A stretch of 64,000 nt of DNA from Alistipes senegalensis. Lineage in GTDB: Bacteria; Bacillota; Clostridia; Oscillospirales; Ruminococcaceae. The first letter of the stretch is position 1, and each line of letters starts with the position of its first letter. A program made the translations under genes and the position numbers. The DNA is taken from the NCBI GenBank assembly GCA_023665275.1, contig JAMPEF010000001.1:533224-597223 (forward strand). The letters run 5' to 3'. Shown here piece after piece: positions 36,358-45,317 of this stretch. Under the pieces are notes generated by a model that searched no databases, was not told the origin of the DNA, and saw nothing but the letters and a program-made list of their open reading frames with translations.

Positions 36358-39300
36358 TCAGGAAAGATATTGACAGTATCCCATATTTCTTTCTGCATTT
36401 TTCATCATTTCTTCAATGGCATTTTTTGTCATATCAAGATGGTGATTATTGCATATACGGATAAATTCATTGAAAAACTTTTCATATAACTTAAGGCGAC
36501 AATTTATTTTAGGAAGCAATTTCTGCATAACTGCATAGTCAGCGGCGATATATTCGGAGGTTACACCACCAATACCATGCATTACCTCACGGGCGGAGGC
36601 TATATAATTATACATACTGAGTTTAATTCTCGGGCTTACCGTCATGCCGTAACTATGGAAAAGTTTTGAAATATTTTCAAGAACCGGCAAAGTATACATT
36701 GTCTCTTCTGTACGGAAAGTAAACGCTTTTTTAAGGTCTTCCCATAAGATATTTTTTTCCGGAACTGGTATTCTTGCATTTATATCTGAATCCGGCAGCT
36801 TTATAATCCATGCACGGTCAAGAAGTCTCGGTGAAAGTGTTTCGGTTGTCTGGTCATTGTTGATAGTTGCAACAAATCGCAATGTATCGGGGATATATAT
36901 ATCATGTTCAAGACCAATATTTATATATATGTCGCTTTCCTCTGACCTGTCGGCAAGCTGCATGAAATCCGCCCAGTAGTATTCCATGGGACTTAAGTTA
37001 GCCTCGTCAAGAAGCACCATATACGGAAATTTTGATTTTTCCCTTTCTTCATTGAGTATCATAAGAGAATCATATAAACGCCGGTTTGTCTTGTCGTATT
37101 TTTTTGTAAGCGGATTATAATAACCGATAAGGTCTTTTTTGGAAGACCAGCCCTTTTCAACTGAAATCGGTACAAAACGGTCATAGCTGATTTCGCCGCT
37201 GCCAAAATTGGTAAGTCCTAAACTGTTGCCTATGATATTACATACTGAAGTTTTTCCCGTTCCGGGCAGACCCGCAAAAACTGTAAGAAATCCCTGTGTG
37301 ATGCAGATATACATATTAAGTATATCATTAGTACTGTAATTTCTGTATCTCTTTACATAATTAACAAGATATTCACACAGTTCTTTACTTTCCATTCTGT
37401 TGCAGTCTTTTGACTTCTGTATAATAATATCAGCTGCTTTACTGTAGATTTCACTTTCCTGTTTTTTATGCCATTCGCTTGCCGCCTCAAGCATTGCGTT
37501 TGAAACATATGGGTCAAAAGCTATATTTACTTCATTAGCCTGCTCCGCAATTGTAGTTTTTATCTTGCCTTTCATTTCGGAATTTTTATGCTGTAATCTT
37601 GCGTTTTCCTCAAGCAGATACGCTTTTATACGTTCCTGATATTCAATATCCTTAAGAATATCCCCGTAAGAAGACAAAACATTATATTCTTCCTTAAGTT
37701 TTTCTATTTTCTGTTCAAGTACTTCAACTTCACCATTTTTTTCACTTATCTTCATGGCTTTTGCAGCTTCAGCGGCAAGCTGTGCCTCTGATTTTGCGGT
37801 CTGAACGGCTTTCGACTTCTTTTCAAGTTCTTTCTGCAAATCCTTGTATTCCTGACTGGCTGTTACCATTCCGGAAAGAGCCTCCTGTACCTGACTATCC
37901 GTGTTATAAGCATCAACAAATGTCATTGCTATCTGTCTTTGTTCGTCGGTGTACTTCTGAATGTTTTTAAAAAGACCATGTATTCTTGCAAGTCTTGAAA
38001 ATTTTACTTCTTCGGGGAGATTTCCTGAAAGAAACGGTGACCTGCCAAGCATCTGTATAAATTCTTCAGGCTTTTTCTTTATTATATTAAAGAAATCTTT
38101 TGAACTTTCTGTCAGCATACTTTTTAAAAGAATTTCGTCAGAAATAATATCTTTCTTATATGTTGAGCCGTCACTAATCATTGCAAACGGTATACATACA
38201 GGGTCACAGTCAAATTCCTGACGTTCACTTATACCGAAAGTAAGTTTTTCTTCCCTGTGACAATTCAGTAAATATCTTTCGTCAGCTATTTTCGGCTGAA
38301 TATAGGTTTTTTCATTTTTCTTGTAAACCTTATAAGGTCCTGAAATATCATCACTGTCGGCATTTGCTGTACCGTCATTTCTGCGCCTTAAAAGTACCAG
38401 TTCATCTTTGGCAAAATCGCTGTTTATTTCAATAATGCCACTTAAAAGCTGATTATCGGTGATATATTCTTCCGGTTCTACAATACGAAAAATTCTCAGT
38501 TCGCTTATTTTCCGGAAAAATTTAGTTGAATTGCGGTTCTTGTCAAATTCTTTCTGTAAATCTATTTTAAGATTAACATCACTATGCTTCAAGCCGGTAA
38601 GATAATTTATGTTTTCTTCAAGAATATCATCAGTAAAAGAAATCGCAAATGTATATTGAAGGTCAAGACCCTCAACTATTTTCTGACTTTGTGAATTGAG
38701 TGAACGGAAGTAAGAAAGATTTATAGTGCCATTAGGTGGGAATTTTTCAGATACCTGACGTAATTCAATAAGTTTTTTTGAAGAACCGTTATCTTCTATT
38801 CTGTACTGTGGTGCAAAATTATAATAAGTTTCACGTTTTTCAATGTGACCTATGTAATAATTTGTTATTTTGTCTTTTGCTTTTTTCTTTGCGGAAACAG
38901 GTTCGGACTTTTCCGGAACTTTTTCCGCTGGTTTTTCAGTTGCTTTTTCAACAGAAGTTTCAGGTATCTGTAAAATAGTTTCTTCCGGAACTACATTTAC
39001 TTTTTCCGGAATTTCATTTATTTCTGGTACTTTTATAACTTTTTGTGGTGTGGCTGTTTCTTCTTCTGTAGTAACTTTTGCTTCTTCAGGGACTTCCGGC
39101 ATTTCAAAAGTAAGCTGTTCTTCTTCAGGAACATCAGTAGAAGATGTATTTTCATCAGTACTGTCATGCGCATCTTCAATTGTTTTTATAAACTGTTCAG
39201 ATTTTATGAAATCTGCCATAATTTTCTGCCCGTATGAACCATCATAGCATTTTTTTAGTACAAGCACAGTATTCATAATGCAGTTTTCATCATTATATGA

Positions 39301-39591
39301 ATTAATAATATCTTCATACTCAACATCTGTTGAAAAAAACATACTACTGCTAAGACACTGATAAATTTCATCTGCAAATGTACTTGCAGATGTACTGGTA
39401 AGAGCAGCTACAATCTTTTCATTAAGTTTCTTTTTACTTTGTGCATCACGTCTGTCTTTACGGCTGAGTTTTTCAATAGCCTTTTCAATAATCTCTTCGG
39501 GAAGTTTAATATAAAACTGTACAAGAGAAGAGAATAATTTCTTATCTGACATTGATGTACCCTTATTCATGGAAATTGCTTTTGGCGACAT
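36358..39591 (-). CDS. McrB-type AAA+ ATPase, large
   Basis: A 1077-residue soluble protein. Residues 1-110 are helical and basic, about 125-225 is a Pro/Glu-rich linker with repeated VPE motifs, about 230-560 is an unassigned mixed domain, and about 590-700 is a coiled coil. The AAA+ domain follows: Walker A GLPGTGKTS near 772, Walker B VLLDEANLSPMEYYW near 860, sensor ATINNDQT, and the arginine-finger region LSPRLLDRAW. DEANLSP is typical of the McrB/MoxR-like group, which forms hexamers that drive a nuclease. The start at 39591 has AAGGA upstream; internal Met codons at 39552 and 39570 are alternatives. Confidence 0.85.
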   Translation of the reverse strand: MSPKAISMNKGTSMSDKKLFSSLVQFYIKLPEEIIEKAIEKLSRKDRRDAQSKKKLNEKIVAALTSTSASTFADEIYQCLSSSMFFSTDVEYEDIINSYNDENCIMNTVLVLKKCYDGSYGQKIMADFIKSEQFIKTIEDAHDSTDENTSSTDVPEEEQLTFEMPEVPEEAKVTTEEETATPQKVIKVPEINEIPEKVNVVPEETILQIPETSVEKATEKPAEKVPEKSEPVSAKKKAKDKITNYYIGHIEKRETYYNFAPQYRIEDNGSSKKLIELRQVSEKFPPNGTINLSYFRSLNSQSQKIVEGLDLQYTFAISFTDDILEENINYLTGLKHSDVNLKIDLQKEFDKNRNSTKFFRKISELRIFRIVEPEEYITDNQLLSGIIEINSDFAKDELVLLRRRNDGTANADSDDISGPYKVYKKNEKTYIQPKIADERYLLNCHREEKLTFGISERQEFDCDPVCIPFAMISDGSTYKKDIISDEILLKSMLTESSKDFFNIIKKKPEEFIQMLGRSPFLSGNLPEEVKFSRLARIHGLFKNIQKYTDEQRQIAMTFVDAYNTDSQVQEALSGMVTASQEYKDLQKELEKKSKAVQTAKSEAQLAAEAAKAMKISEKNGEVEVLEQKIEKLKEEYNVLSSYGDILKDIEYQERIKAYLLEENARLQHKNSEMKGKIKTTIAEQANEVNIAFDPYVSNAMLEAASEWHKKQESEIYSKAADIIIQKSKDCNRMESKELCEYLVNYVKRYRNYSTNDILNMYICITQGFLTVFAGLPGTGKTSVCNIIGNSLGLTNFGSGEISYDRFVPISVEKGWSSKKDLIGYYNPLTKKYDKTNRRLYDSLMILNEEREKSKFPYMVLLDEANLSPMEYYWADFMQLADRSEESDIYINIGLEHDIYIPDTLRFVATINNDQTTETLSPRLLDRAWIIKLPDSDINARIPVPEKNILWEDLKKAFTFRTEETMYTLPVLENISKLFHSYGMTVSPRIKLSMYNYIASAREVMHGIGGVTSEYIAADYAVMQKLLPKINCRLKLYEKFFNEFIRICNNHHLDMTKNAIEEMMKNAERNMGYCQYLS

Positions 39592-39648
39592 AAATAATCA
39601 CGTCCTTAATAAAATTTTCAGGTGAATAAAACAATGCACCTTAATTTT

Positions 39649-39677
39649 ATTATATCACAACAGAAGCAATTAGTCAA
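39649..39677 (-). promoter_or_regulatory. Promoter of the AAA+ / DUF2357 unit
   Basis: On the minus strand there is TTGACT (39672-39677), a 17-base spacer and TATAAT (39649-39654) preceded by TGA, followed by a leader of about 50 bases. Confidence 0.85.
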
Positions 39678-39747
39678 GAACCACAAAAATATTTCAAGAT
39701 TTTTCTTTAAGATTATTTAAAATGTTATTTCTTGTGTAAAATGCAGA

Positions 39748-39772
39748 AAGACCGCTATTTTCAGGCGGTCTT
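39748..39772. terminator. Stem-loop after htrA
   Basis: AAGACCGC (39748-39755) pairs with GCGGTCTT (39765-39772). It lies 41 bases after the htrA stop, with a moderate T-rich tail on both strands, and probably insulates htrA from the AAA+ promoter. Confidence 0.75.
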
Positions 39773-39813
39773 AACTGTTTTTATATAATTAAGGAAAAAG
39801 AGGAAAAATTATT

Positions 39814-41055
39814 TTACTTTCTGATTTCGTCAAGGGTGATTTCAGCGGTCTTTTCAACGCCGTTTCTTACATATGTCACTTTTATAGTATCACCGGCAGA
39901 ATGCATATTTTTCTGTGCGTTGAGTTCCTCAGCAGTTGAGACTTCCACGCCATCAACGGCTGTTATTATGTCGCCAGACTGCAAACCGGCTTTTTCGGAA
40001 GCACTATTTTCTGATACGTCCTTTATATATACACCAACCGGCATATTGTACATACGTGAAACATTTTCGGTCACGTCATGACAACTTATTCCAAGCTGTG
40101 GCTTGCCGGTGACATAGCCATATGACATAAGGTCATCAATAATCTTTGCAGTTTCATTTGACGGAATTGCAAAACCTATGCCCTCTATGCTTGCTTCACC
40201 GTAACTTGCCGACATTTTGGAGGAATTTATACCGATTACCTGACCATATTTATTAATAAGAGGTCCACCGGAATTTCCAGAATTTATAGCCGTATCTGTC
40301 TGTATAAGATTCATAGCTTTATCATTTATTGTTATGTTTCTGTTAAGTCCGGAAACTATTCCGCTTGTAACAGTATTCATTAAATCAAAACCGAGGGGAT
40401 TTCCGATAGCTATGACGGATTCACCAAGCATAAGGCTGTCACTGTCACCAAATTCAGCGGCGGTCAGTCCGGAAGCGTCTATTTTAAGTACAGCAAGGTC
40501 ACAGTCCGTATCATATCCGATAACTTCCGCATCATAACTGCTGTCATCATTCATATGAACCGTGATATTTTCCGAAAGTCCTGCACCATATTCGCTGTCA
40601 TAGATAACATGGGCATTTGTTACTATATAGCCGTCTTCCGTGATTACAACGCCTGTACCTGTACCGGTTGCGGTCGATGTTGAAGGCATTCCGAAACCGT
40701 AATAATAGCCATTATTATTTGATGTTACTGTAAACTGTGATTCAATACCTACAACTGATGGCAAAACTTTCTGTACAACTTCTTCAGTTGTAAGTACAGT
40801 GCCGGAATTGCTGTCAGTATTTATAAGGCTTACTTTTTCGGCTGTAAGAGATGATTTCTTTTCGGAATTTGTCTCGGCTGTTTCTGTAACGGCTGAAACA
40901 GGATTTTCAGTGATTTCACGATAAACAGCTATTGAACCACCGGAAACCATTACCATAGCCATAAGAAAAGCTGTAACTTTTCCTAAAGTATTTCTTTTGG
41001 GTTTCTGTGAGTTGTTTTCATTATCGTTGAGGTTTATATTATTATATTCATTCAT
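39814..41055 (-). CDS. HtrA/DegP-like membrane-anchored serine protease
   Basis: A 413-residue protein. It has a polar Asn-rich N-terminus, one membrane segment (about residues 26-44), a linker, a trypsin-like domain and one PDZ domain. The catalytic His is in IVTNAHVI, Asp in DCDLAVLKID and Ser in INSGNSGGPLI. The PDZ part starts near KPQLGISCHD and includes SASEKAGLQSGDIITAVDG. HtrA proteins degrade or refold misfolded exported proteins. Here it may help control the large exported proteins of the pilus locus next door, but HtrA is common and this is inference. Confidence 0.94.
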   Translation of the reverse strand: MNEYNNINLNDNENNSQKPKRNTLGKVTAFLMAMVMVSGGSIAVYREITENPVSAVTETAETNSEKKSSLTAEKVSLINTDSNSGTVLTTEEVVQKVLPSVVGIESQFTVTSNNNGYYYGFGMPSTSTATGTGTGVVITEDGYIVTNAHVIYDSEYGAGLSENITVHMNDDSSYDAEVIGYDTDCDLAVLKIDASGLTAAEFGDSDSLMLGESVIAIGNPLGFDLMNTVTSGIVSGLNRNITINDKAMNLIQTDTAINSGNSGGPLINKYGQVIGINSSKMSASYGEASIEGIGFAIPSNETAKIIDDLMSYGYVTGKPQLGISCHDVTENVSRMYNMPVGVYIKDVSENSASEKAGLQSGDIITAVDGVEVSTAEELNAQKNMHSAGDTIKVTYVRNGVEKTAEITLDEIRK

Positions 41056-41228
41056 GATAAAATCACGTTCCTTTCAGGTTGTTTGTGTTCTTTAGTATGA
41101 TTGTATTATAAACCGGTACTGTGATATTAATTTGCTTTTTATGTAGCGTTTTGTGGAATTTTTTGTGTGGATTTTTTCACCTGTCTGATAAAAACGTGAA
41201 AATTATTGTCATTTTTTTCACATTTAAA

Positions 41229-41257
41229 TTGACATTTCCGGACAATTATATTATAAT
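41229..41257 (+). promoter_or_regulatory. Promoter of ispD-ispF
   Basis: TTGACA (41229-41234), a 17-base spacer and TATAAT (41252-41257). AAGGAGG follows closely, so the leader is about 20 bases. Confidence 0.88.
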
Positions 41258-41283
41258 TGATATATAAACGCAAGGAGGTTTTT

Positions 41284-41964
41284 ATGGATACATCAGTTGT
41301 TATAGTCTGTGCCGGAAATTCAACAAGAATGGGCGGTGTGAATAAAATTTTAATGCCACTGGGTGAACGTCTTGTAATTGGCGTAACTATGCAGGCTTTT
41401 GAAAAATGTGAAAGTGTTTCCGAAATAATAATAGTCGCCCGTGAGAGTGACATTCCGGCAATACGTCAGGAGGCGGAAAATGCCGGTATCTCCAAACTGA
41501 AAACCTGTACTACCGGTGGTGAAACACGTCAGAAAAGCGTCATAAACGGCATGAAATGTATTTCTGAAAATACTGAACTTATTGCCATTCATGACGGTGC
41601 AAGACCTCTTGTCAAGCCCGAACATATCGAAAAAACTATAAAAGATGCTTCTGTTTTCGGTGGTGCGACACTGGGTGTTCCCGTCAAGGACACTATTAAA
41701 ATGGTTGATGACGGTCTTATTACTGATACACCACCTCGAAAATTCCTCTATATTACACAGACACCACAAGTCTTTAAACGTAATCTCTATTTTGAGGGTA
41801 TCGACTTCGCACTTGAACACGGTCTTGATTTTACAGATGACTGCCAGCTTATTGAGGCTATTGGTGGTAAAGTCTGCATGACTACCGGCGACTACACAAA
41901 TATTAAAATTACTACTCCGGAAGATATTAAAATTGCGGAAATACTTCTTGAAAGAGGTGATTGA
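41284..41964 (+). CDS. ispD: 2-C-methyl-D-erythritol 4-phosphate cytidylyltransferase
   Basis: A 226-residue nucleotidyltransferase of the MEP isoprenoid pathway that attaches CMP to methylerythritol phosphate. VVIVCAGNSTRMGGVNK is the CTP-binding start, with HDGARPLVKPEHI and FLYITQTPQVFKRNLYFEG further on. The ATG at 41284 is used because AAGGAGG is just before it; an earlier in-frame start would reach into the promoter. It is directly followed by ispF without a gap. Confidence 0.94.
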   Translation: MDTSVVIVCAGNSTRMGGVNKILMPLGERLVIGVTMQAFEKCESVSEIIIVARESDIPAIRQEAENAGISKLKTCTTGGETRQKSVINGMKCISENTELIAIHDGARPLVKPEHIEKTIKDASVFGGATLGVPVKDTIKMVDDGLITDTPPRKFLYITQTPQVFKRNLYFEGIDFALEHGLDFTDDCQLIEAIGGKVCMTTGDYTNIKITTPEDIKIAEILLERGD

Positions 41965-42444
41965 ATGTTAAGAATAGGTCATGGCTATGATGTCCATAAA
42001 CTCGTTGAAAACAGAAAACTTATCCTCGGTGGTGTGGAAATTCCGCATGATAAGGGACTTTTAGGGCATTCAGATGCTGATGTACTCGTACACGCCATTA
42101 TGGACGCTATGTTAGGTGCGCTGGCACTCGGTGATATAGGACATCTTTTCCCCGATACAGACGAAAAATTCAAGGGGGCAGATAGTATGAATCTTATGCG
42201 TGAAGTCTGTCGCATAACCGAAGAAAAAGGCTATATCATAGTAAATATTGACGCTACTGTTATTGCACAAGCTCCGAAACTTGCACCTTATATTTTAAAT
42301 ATGCGTGAAAATATTGCCGGAGTGTGTGGCTGTGATGTATCACAAGTCAGTGTAAAGGCTACTACAGAAGAAAAACTTGGATTTACAGGCGAAAAACTCG
42401 GTATATCCGCACACGCTGTCGTACTTATGACGCAAAAAAAGTAA
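41965..42444 (+). CDS. ispF: 2-C-methyl-D-erythritol 2,4-cyclodiphosphate synthase
   Basis: A 159-residue zinc enzyme, normally a trimer, that forms the cyclic diphosphate in the MEP pathway. [19 protein letters not shown] holds the metal-binding Asp and His, [20 protein letters not shown] is the second signature, and [22 protein letters not shown] is the C-terminal motif. Its ATG touches the ispD stop, and GAAAGAGGTG within ispD is its ribosome site. Length is normal. Confidence 0.96.
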   Translation: MLRIGHGYDVHKLVENRKLILGGVEIPHDKGLLGHSDADVLVHAIMDAMLGALALGDIGHLFPDTDEKFKGADSMNLMREVCRITEEKGYIIVNIDATVIAQAPKLAPYILNMRENIAGVCGCDVSQVSVKATTEEKLGFTGEKLGISAHAVVLMTQKK

Positions 42445-42465
42445 CACACCAGACGCAAAAAAATT

Positions 42466-42495
42466 AACCGTATACAATTTGTATACGGTTTTTTT
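42466..42495. terminator. Bidirectional terminator between ispF and the sortase gene
   Basis: AACCGTATAC (42466-42475) pairs with GTATACGGTT (42481-42490), a perfect ten-base stem with T and A runs on both sides. Confidence 0.93.
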
Positions 42496-42497
42496 GT

Positions 42498-43361
42498 TTA
42501 TTTTTTAATCATTAATTCAAATAACTGTTGTCCGGAACGTGCAGATTTTTTCTTACTGGTTACTATCCAGAAGCATATTAAAACTACAAGAAACGGCATA
42601 GCTATTGCCGGAACTGCAAGTATCGGGTCTACCTGTGCAGCATCGGCTACTACTTTTGCGTCATAATGATAGGTTGTTTCTATGCGGTGAGAACGCAACA
42701 AAAGTCTGTGACTATTTATTCCGTATGGTGTACAGGTCATCAGAGTTACATAGTCACCATTCGGAATTATTGCCAATTTATCGACCTCTTCGGGCTTTAC
42801 TATCAATATGTCCTCGATTTCATAAGTGTAAACTTCACCCAGTACGTTTATTGTGAAAGTATCTCCTACAACAAGCTGGTCAAGGTCTGTGAAAAGTTTT
42901 GCAGACGGCAAGCCTCGATGTGCCGATATTACAGCGTGTGTATCATTGCCACCTACCGGCAGTGACGAACCTTGCAGATGTCCAGCAGCTATATTAAGGA
43001 CTTCCTCGCTTGTGCCGTGATATATCGGCAGTTCAACTTTTATAAACGGTATGGATATATAGCCCATTATTCCAGTGCCGGAGATATTAAGTATATCATT
43101 ATAGCCCGATATTTCATCATAATTTGTAAGCGGTGCAAATAAATTTGCAAGTTTTTCGTTATAGTCGTGTGCCTCCTGTAGCATTCTTTCAGTTTCGCCG
43201 TCGTCTATTTGTGTTACTATGTGTTCATAGTTTGCAATAGCTTCACGTTGTTCTCTTGTATTCCACCAGTCACTTACAGTAGGATAAAGCATTATAGCAA
43301 GTCCCACAAGCAAGATAACTATCAATATAATTGTTGAAACAATACCTGATTTTTTTCTCAC
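42498..43361 (-). CDS. Class C (pilus) sortase
   Basis: A 287-residue transpeptidase that links pilin subunits and anchors them. It has an N-terminal membrane segment (about 8-26), a catalytic domain and a second C-terminal membrane segment (about 248-268), the class C layout. The catalytic residues are His148 in SAHRG, Cys210 in TLMTCTPYG and Arg219 in NSHRLLLRS. No clear DPW/DPF lid motif is seen in the segment before the core (LFAPLTNYDEISGYN), which is unusual for this class. It is the last gene of the pilus cluster and is separated from the backbone pilin by a stem-loop. Confidence 0.93.
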   Translation of the reverse strand: MRKKSGIVSTIILIVILLVGLAIMLYPTVSDWWNTREQREAIANYEHIVTQIDDGETERMLQEAHDYNEKLANLFAPLTNYDEISGYNDILNISGTGIMGYISIPFIKVELPIYHGTSEEVLNIAAGHLQGSSLPVGGNDTHAVISAHRGLPSAKLFTDLDQLVVGDTFTINVLGEVYTYEIEDILIVKPEEVDKLAIIPNGDYVTLMTCTPYGINSHRLLLRSHRIETTYHYDAKVVADAAQVDPILAVPAIAMPFLVVLICFWIVTSKKKSARSGQQLFELMIKK

Positions 43362-43384
43362 CCATGTGACCTCCTTAGCAGATA

Positions 43385-43410
43385 CTGCCGGCAGATTGCT
43401 CCACCGGCAG
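43385..43410 (-). other. Stem-loop between backbone pilin and sortase genes
   Basis: CTGCCGG (43385-43391) pairs with CCGGCAG (43404-43410) around a 12-base loop. No T run follows, so it is more likely an RNA processing or partial read-through element than a full terminator. It could lower sortase expression relative to pilin. Confidence 0.6.
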
Positions 43411-43446
43411 ATTTGAATTATAATTTATTGTTTGCTGTGCTGTAAA

Positions 43447-45240
43447 TTAGTTTTCGCTTTTGCCCATTCTCTTCTTTGTGATGAGGAATACGCCTGCTAC
43501 TGCTACCATAGCTCCACCGCCGAGGTAGAAGAGAGTTGTACCGATACCACCGGTTGAAGGAAGCTCAGAACCTGATGTATTAAGAACATCTCCTGTAAGT
43601 GAACCGTCAGCTAAAACACTGGGCATTAAATTGCCTTCTGTCAGATTTACTACACTGTTAGCATTATCACTTGTTACTGCACCAGTTAATGATATTAATT
43701 CAAGTGCAACTGCATCTGTTTTAATTTCTTTATCTCCTTCTGTAACTATATCCTGAGTATGTGTAGCTACTACAGTGAAAGTAATCGGATTTTCTAATTG
43801 CTTATATCCTTGAGGTGCATTAGTTTCTGTTAATCTGTAGTTACCATCATCAAGACCCTCGAATTTAAATTCTGAACCTGATTCAGTTTCCACCTGAGCA
43901 ATTTCCACCCAAGTACTTTCTGCACCATCTTCACCTTTGATTTCCTTTTCGAGTGTGAATGTAGCACCTGTCAGAGCTTCTCCCTTGCTGTCAACCTTGT
44001 TGATGATTGTCTGATACGTAAATGCAACAACAATATCTTCCTGAGTCTTACTCTTATCTTCATCGCCTGGCTTTTCTGGATTTTCGGGTGTTCCTTCACC
44101 ATTACCAGTCCAGTTAGGATTATTAGCATACTCAAGATAAGCACTATTCCAGTTACCAGGTGTACCAAGATTAGCTTTAACAGTTAATTCTGCATCATAT
44201 CTAACAACAATTTTTGTATCTTTTGTAACACCCTCAACTAACTTAAGGTCTCCTATTTCTACATTGAAATCTTCGTCACCGTCTGTCTTTCCTGAATTAA
44301 ACTGAGTATCTGTCACTGGAGTAGTGTGAACAGTCTTAGTCCAATAGGTTGAATCAAGCTCTGCTTCCTCTGTTCCATTTACAAGATAAACCTTGATAGA
44401 ATCAGCATTCAAACTAAATACATCTGCCTGAAGGTCATCGTGGAATACAAGATTATAGTGCTTATAATCTGCATAATTGCTCGGCAAAGTAGCTGTAAGC
44501 TGGAAAGGAACATTATCGTTAAAATCATAGTCTGCACTATCCTGCCAATCAGACGTTTCGCCTGTGGAATCATTTGTATCCATAATCTTTTTCTCAAATG
44601 TAGGCATATCAGATTTAACAGTAATTTCAGCACCTTCACTTGCATCATATACACCGAGAAGATATGATGTCTTAGTACCACCATCTGCGAGAGATGTTTC
44701 TTCAATTACATAGTAACCATCTGCTGTAGTACTCTCACCATCAGCAAGCTCTATTATTCCTTCTTCACTTACTGCACTTTCTATAAAAAATTCTTTATTC
44801 TCAACTACAAAATCTGCAAAAGCTTTAGCTTTAGTTGAGTTACTATCATAACCTGAAAGAACCTCTGCAACAGCAGCAGCAGTTGTACAACTTGCAAAAT
44901 CATTAGCTGTTGATTCTCCTGTACCAGCCTCTTCGTCAGCAGGTGTAGTTGTATTAAATCTAGCATCAGTCTTTAATGCTGCAAGGAATGTTGCTGCATC
45001 CTCAGTAGCACAAGCCCATTCTGGATTGTTTAACTTGGATTTTCCACCAAAACCATTTCCATCAGCTGTACCACTAAAAATCTGATAAGCAGTATATGTA
45101 TGAGTACCAGTTGTTGCGCCATTAAATGTAATCTGTCCTGCTGTAGCTGCTGCTGAGGCAGTCATAGCCATAGGAGCGATAGAACATGCTGAGAGTGTGA
45201 GGGCAGCTATCATAGCCGCAAGTTTTTTAGTGTTTTTCAT
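43447..45240 (-). CDS. Major (backbone) pilin, LPSTGG-anchored
   Basis: A 597-residue exported pilin. A signal peptide (about 1-30, ending TASAAA) is followed by an N-terminal domain, a fimbrial D2-type isopeptide domain (PTFEKKIMDTND through AELTVKANLGTPGNW), and a Cna_B domain with the E-box YRLTETNAPQGYK. The C-terminus has the sorting signal LPSTGGIG, a membrane segment and the tail KKRMGKSEN. Lys-Asn isopeptide bonds would make it protease-resistant. Its size and place before the sortase fit the polymerising shaft subunit. AAAGGAG precedes the ATG. Confidence 0.93.
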   Translation of the reverse strand: MKNTKKLAAMIAALTLSACSIAPMAMTASAAATAGQITFNGATTGTHTYTAYQIFSGTADGNGFGGKSKLNNPEWACATEDAATFLAALKTDARFNTTTPADEEAGTGESTANDFASCTTAAAVAEVLSGYDSNSTKAKAFADFVVENKEFFIESAVSEEGIIELADGESTTADGYYVIEETSLADGGTKTSYLLGVYDASEGAEITVKSDMPTFEKKIMDTNDSTGETSDWQDSADYDFNDNVPFQLTATLPSNYADYKHYNLVFHDDLQADVFSLNADSIKVYLVNGTEEAELDSTYWTKTVHTTPVTDTQFNSGKTDGDEDFNVEIGDLKLVEGVTKDTKIVVRYDAELTVKANLGTPGNWNSAYLEYANNPNWTGNGEGTPENPEKPGDEDKSKTQEDIVVAFTYQTIINKVDSKGEALTGATFTLEKEIKGEDGAESTWVEIAQVETESGSEFKFEGLDDGNYRLTETNAPQGYKQLENPITFTVVATHTQDIVTEGDKEIKTDAVALELISLTGAVTSDNANSVVNLTEGNLMPSVLADGSLTGDVLNTSGSELPSTGGIGTTLFYLGGGAMVAVAGVFLITKKRMGKSEN

Positions 45241-45278
45241 AATTTTTTCTCCTTTAAAAAATTTTTGGATTGGATTTA

Positions 45279-45307
45279 GTGGGGCTGGACTGACTCAACA
45301 GCCCCAC
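45279..45307 (-). other. Strong stem-loop between giant adhesin and backbone pilin genes
   Basis: GTGGGGCTG (45279-45287) pairs perfectly with CAGCCCCAC (45299-45307). No T run follows directly. Such an element between a rare and an abundant subunit may stabilise the downstream backbone pilin mRNA or reduce read-through. This role is inferred. Confidence 0.65.
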
Positions 45308-45317
45308 ATCGTATGAA

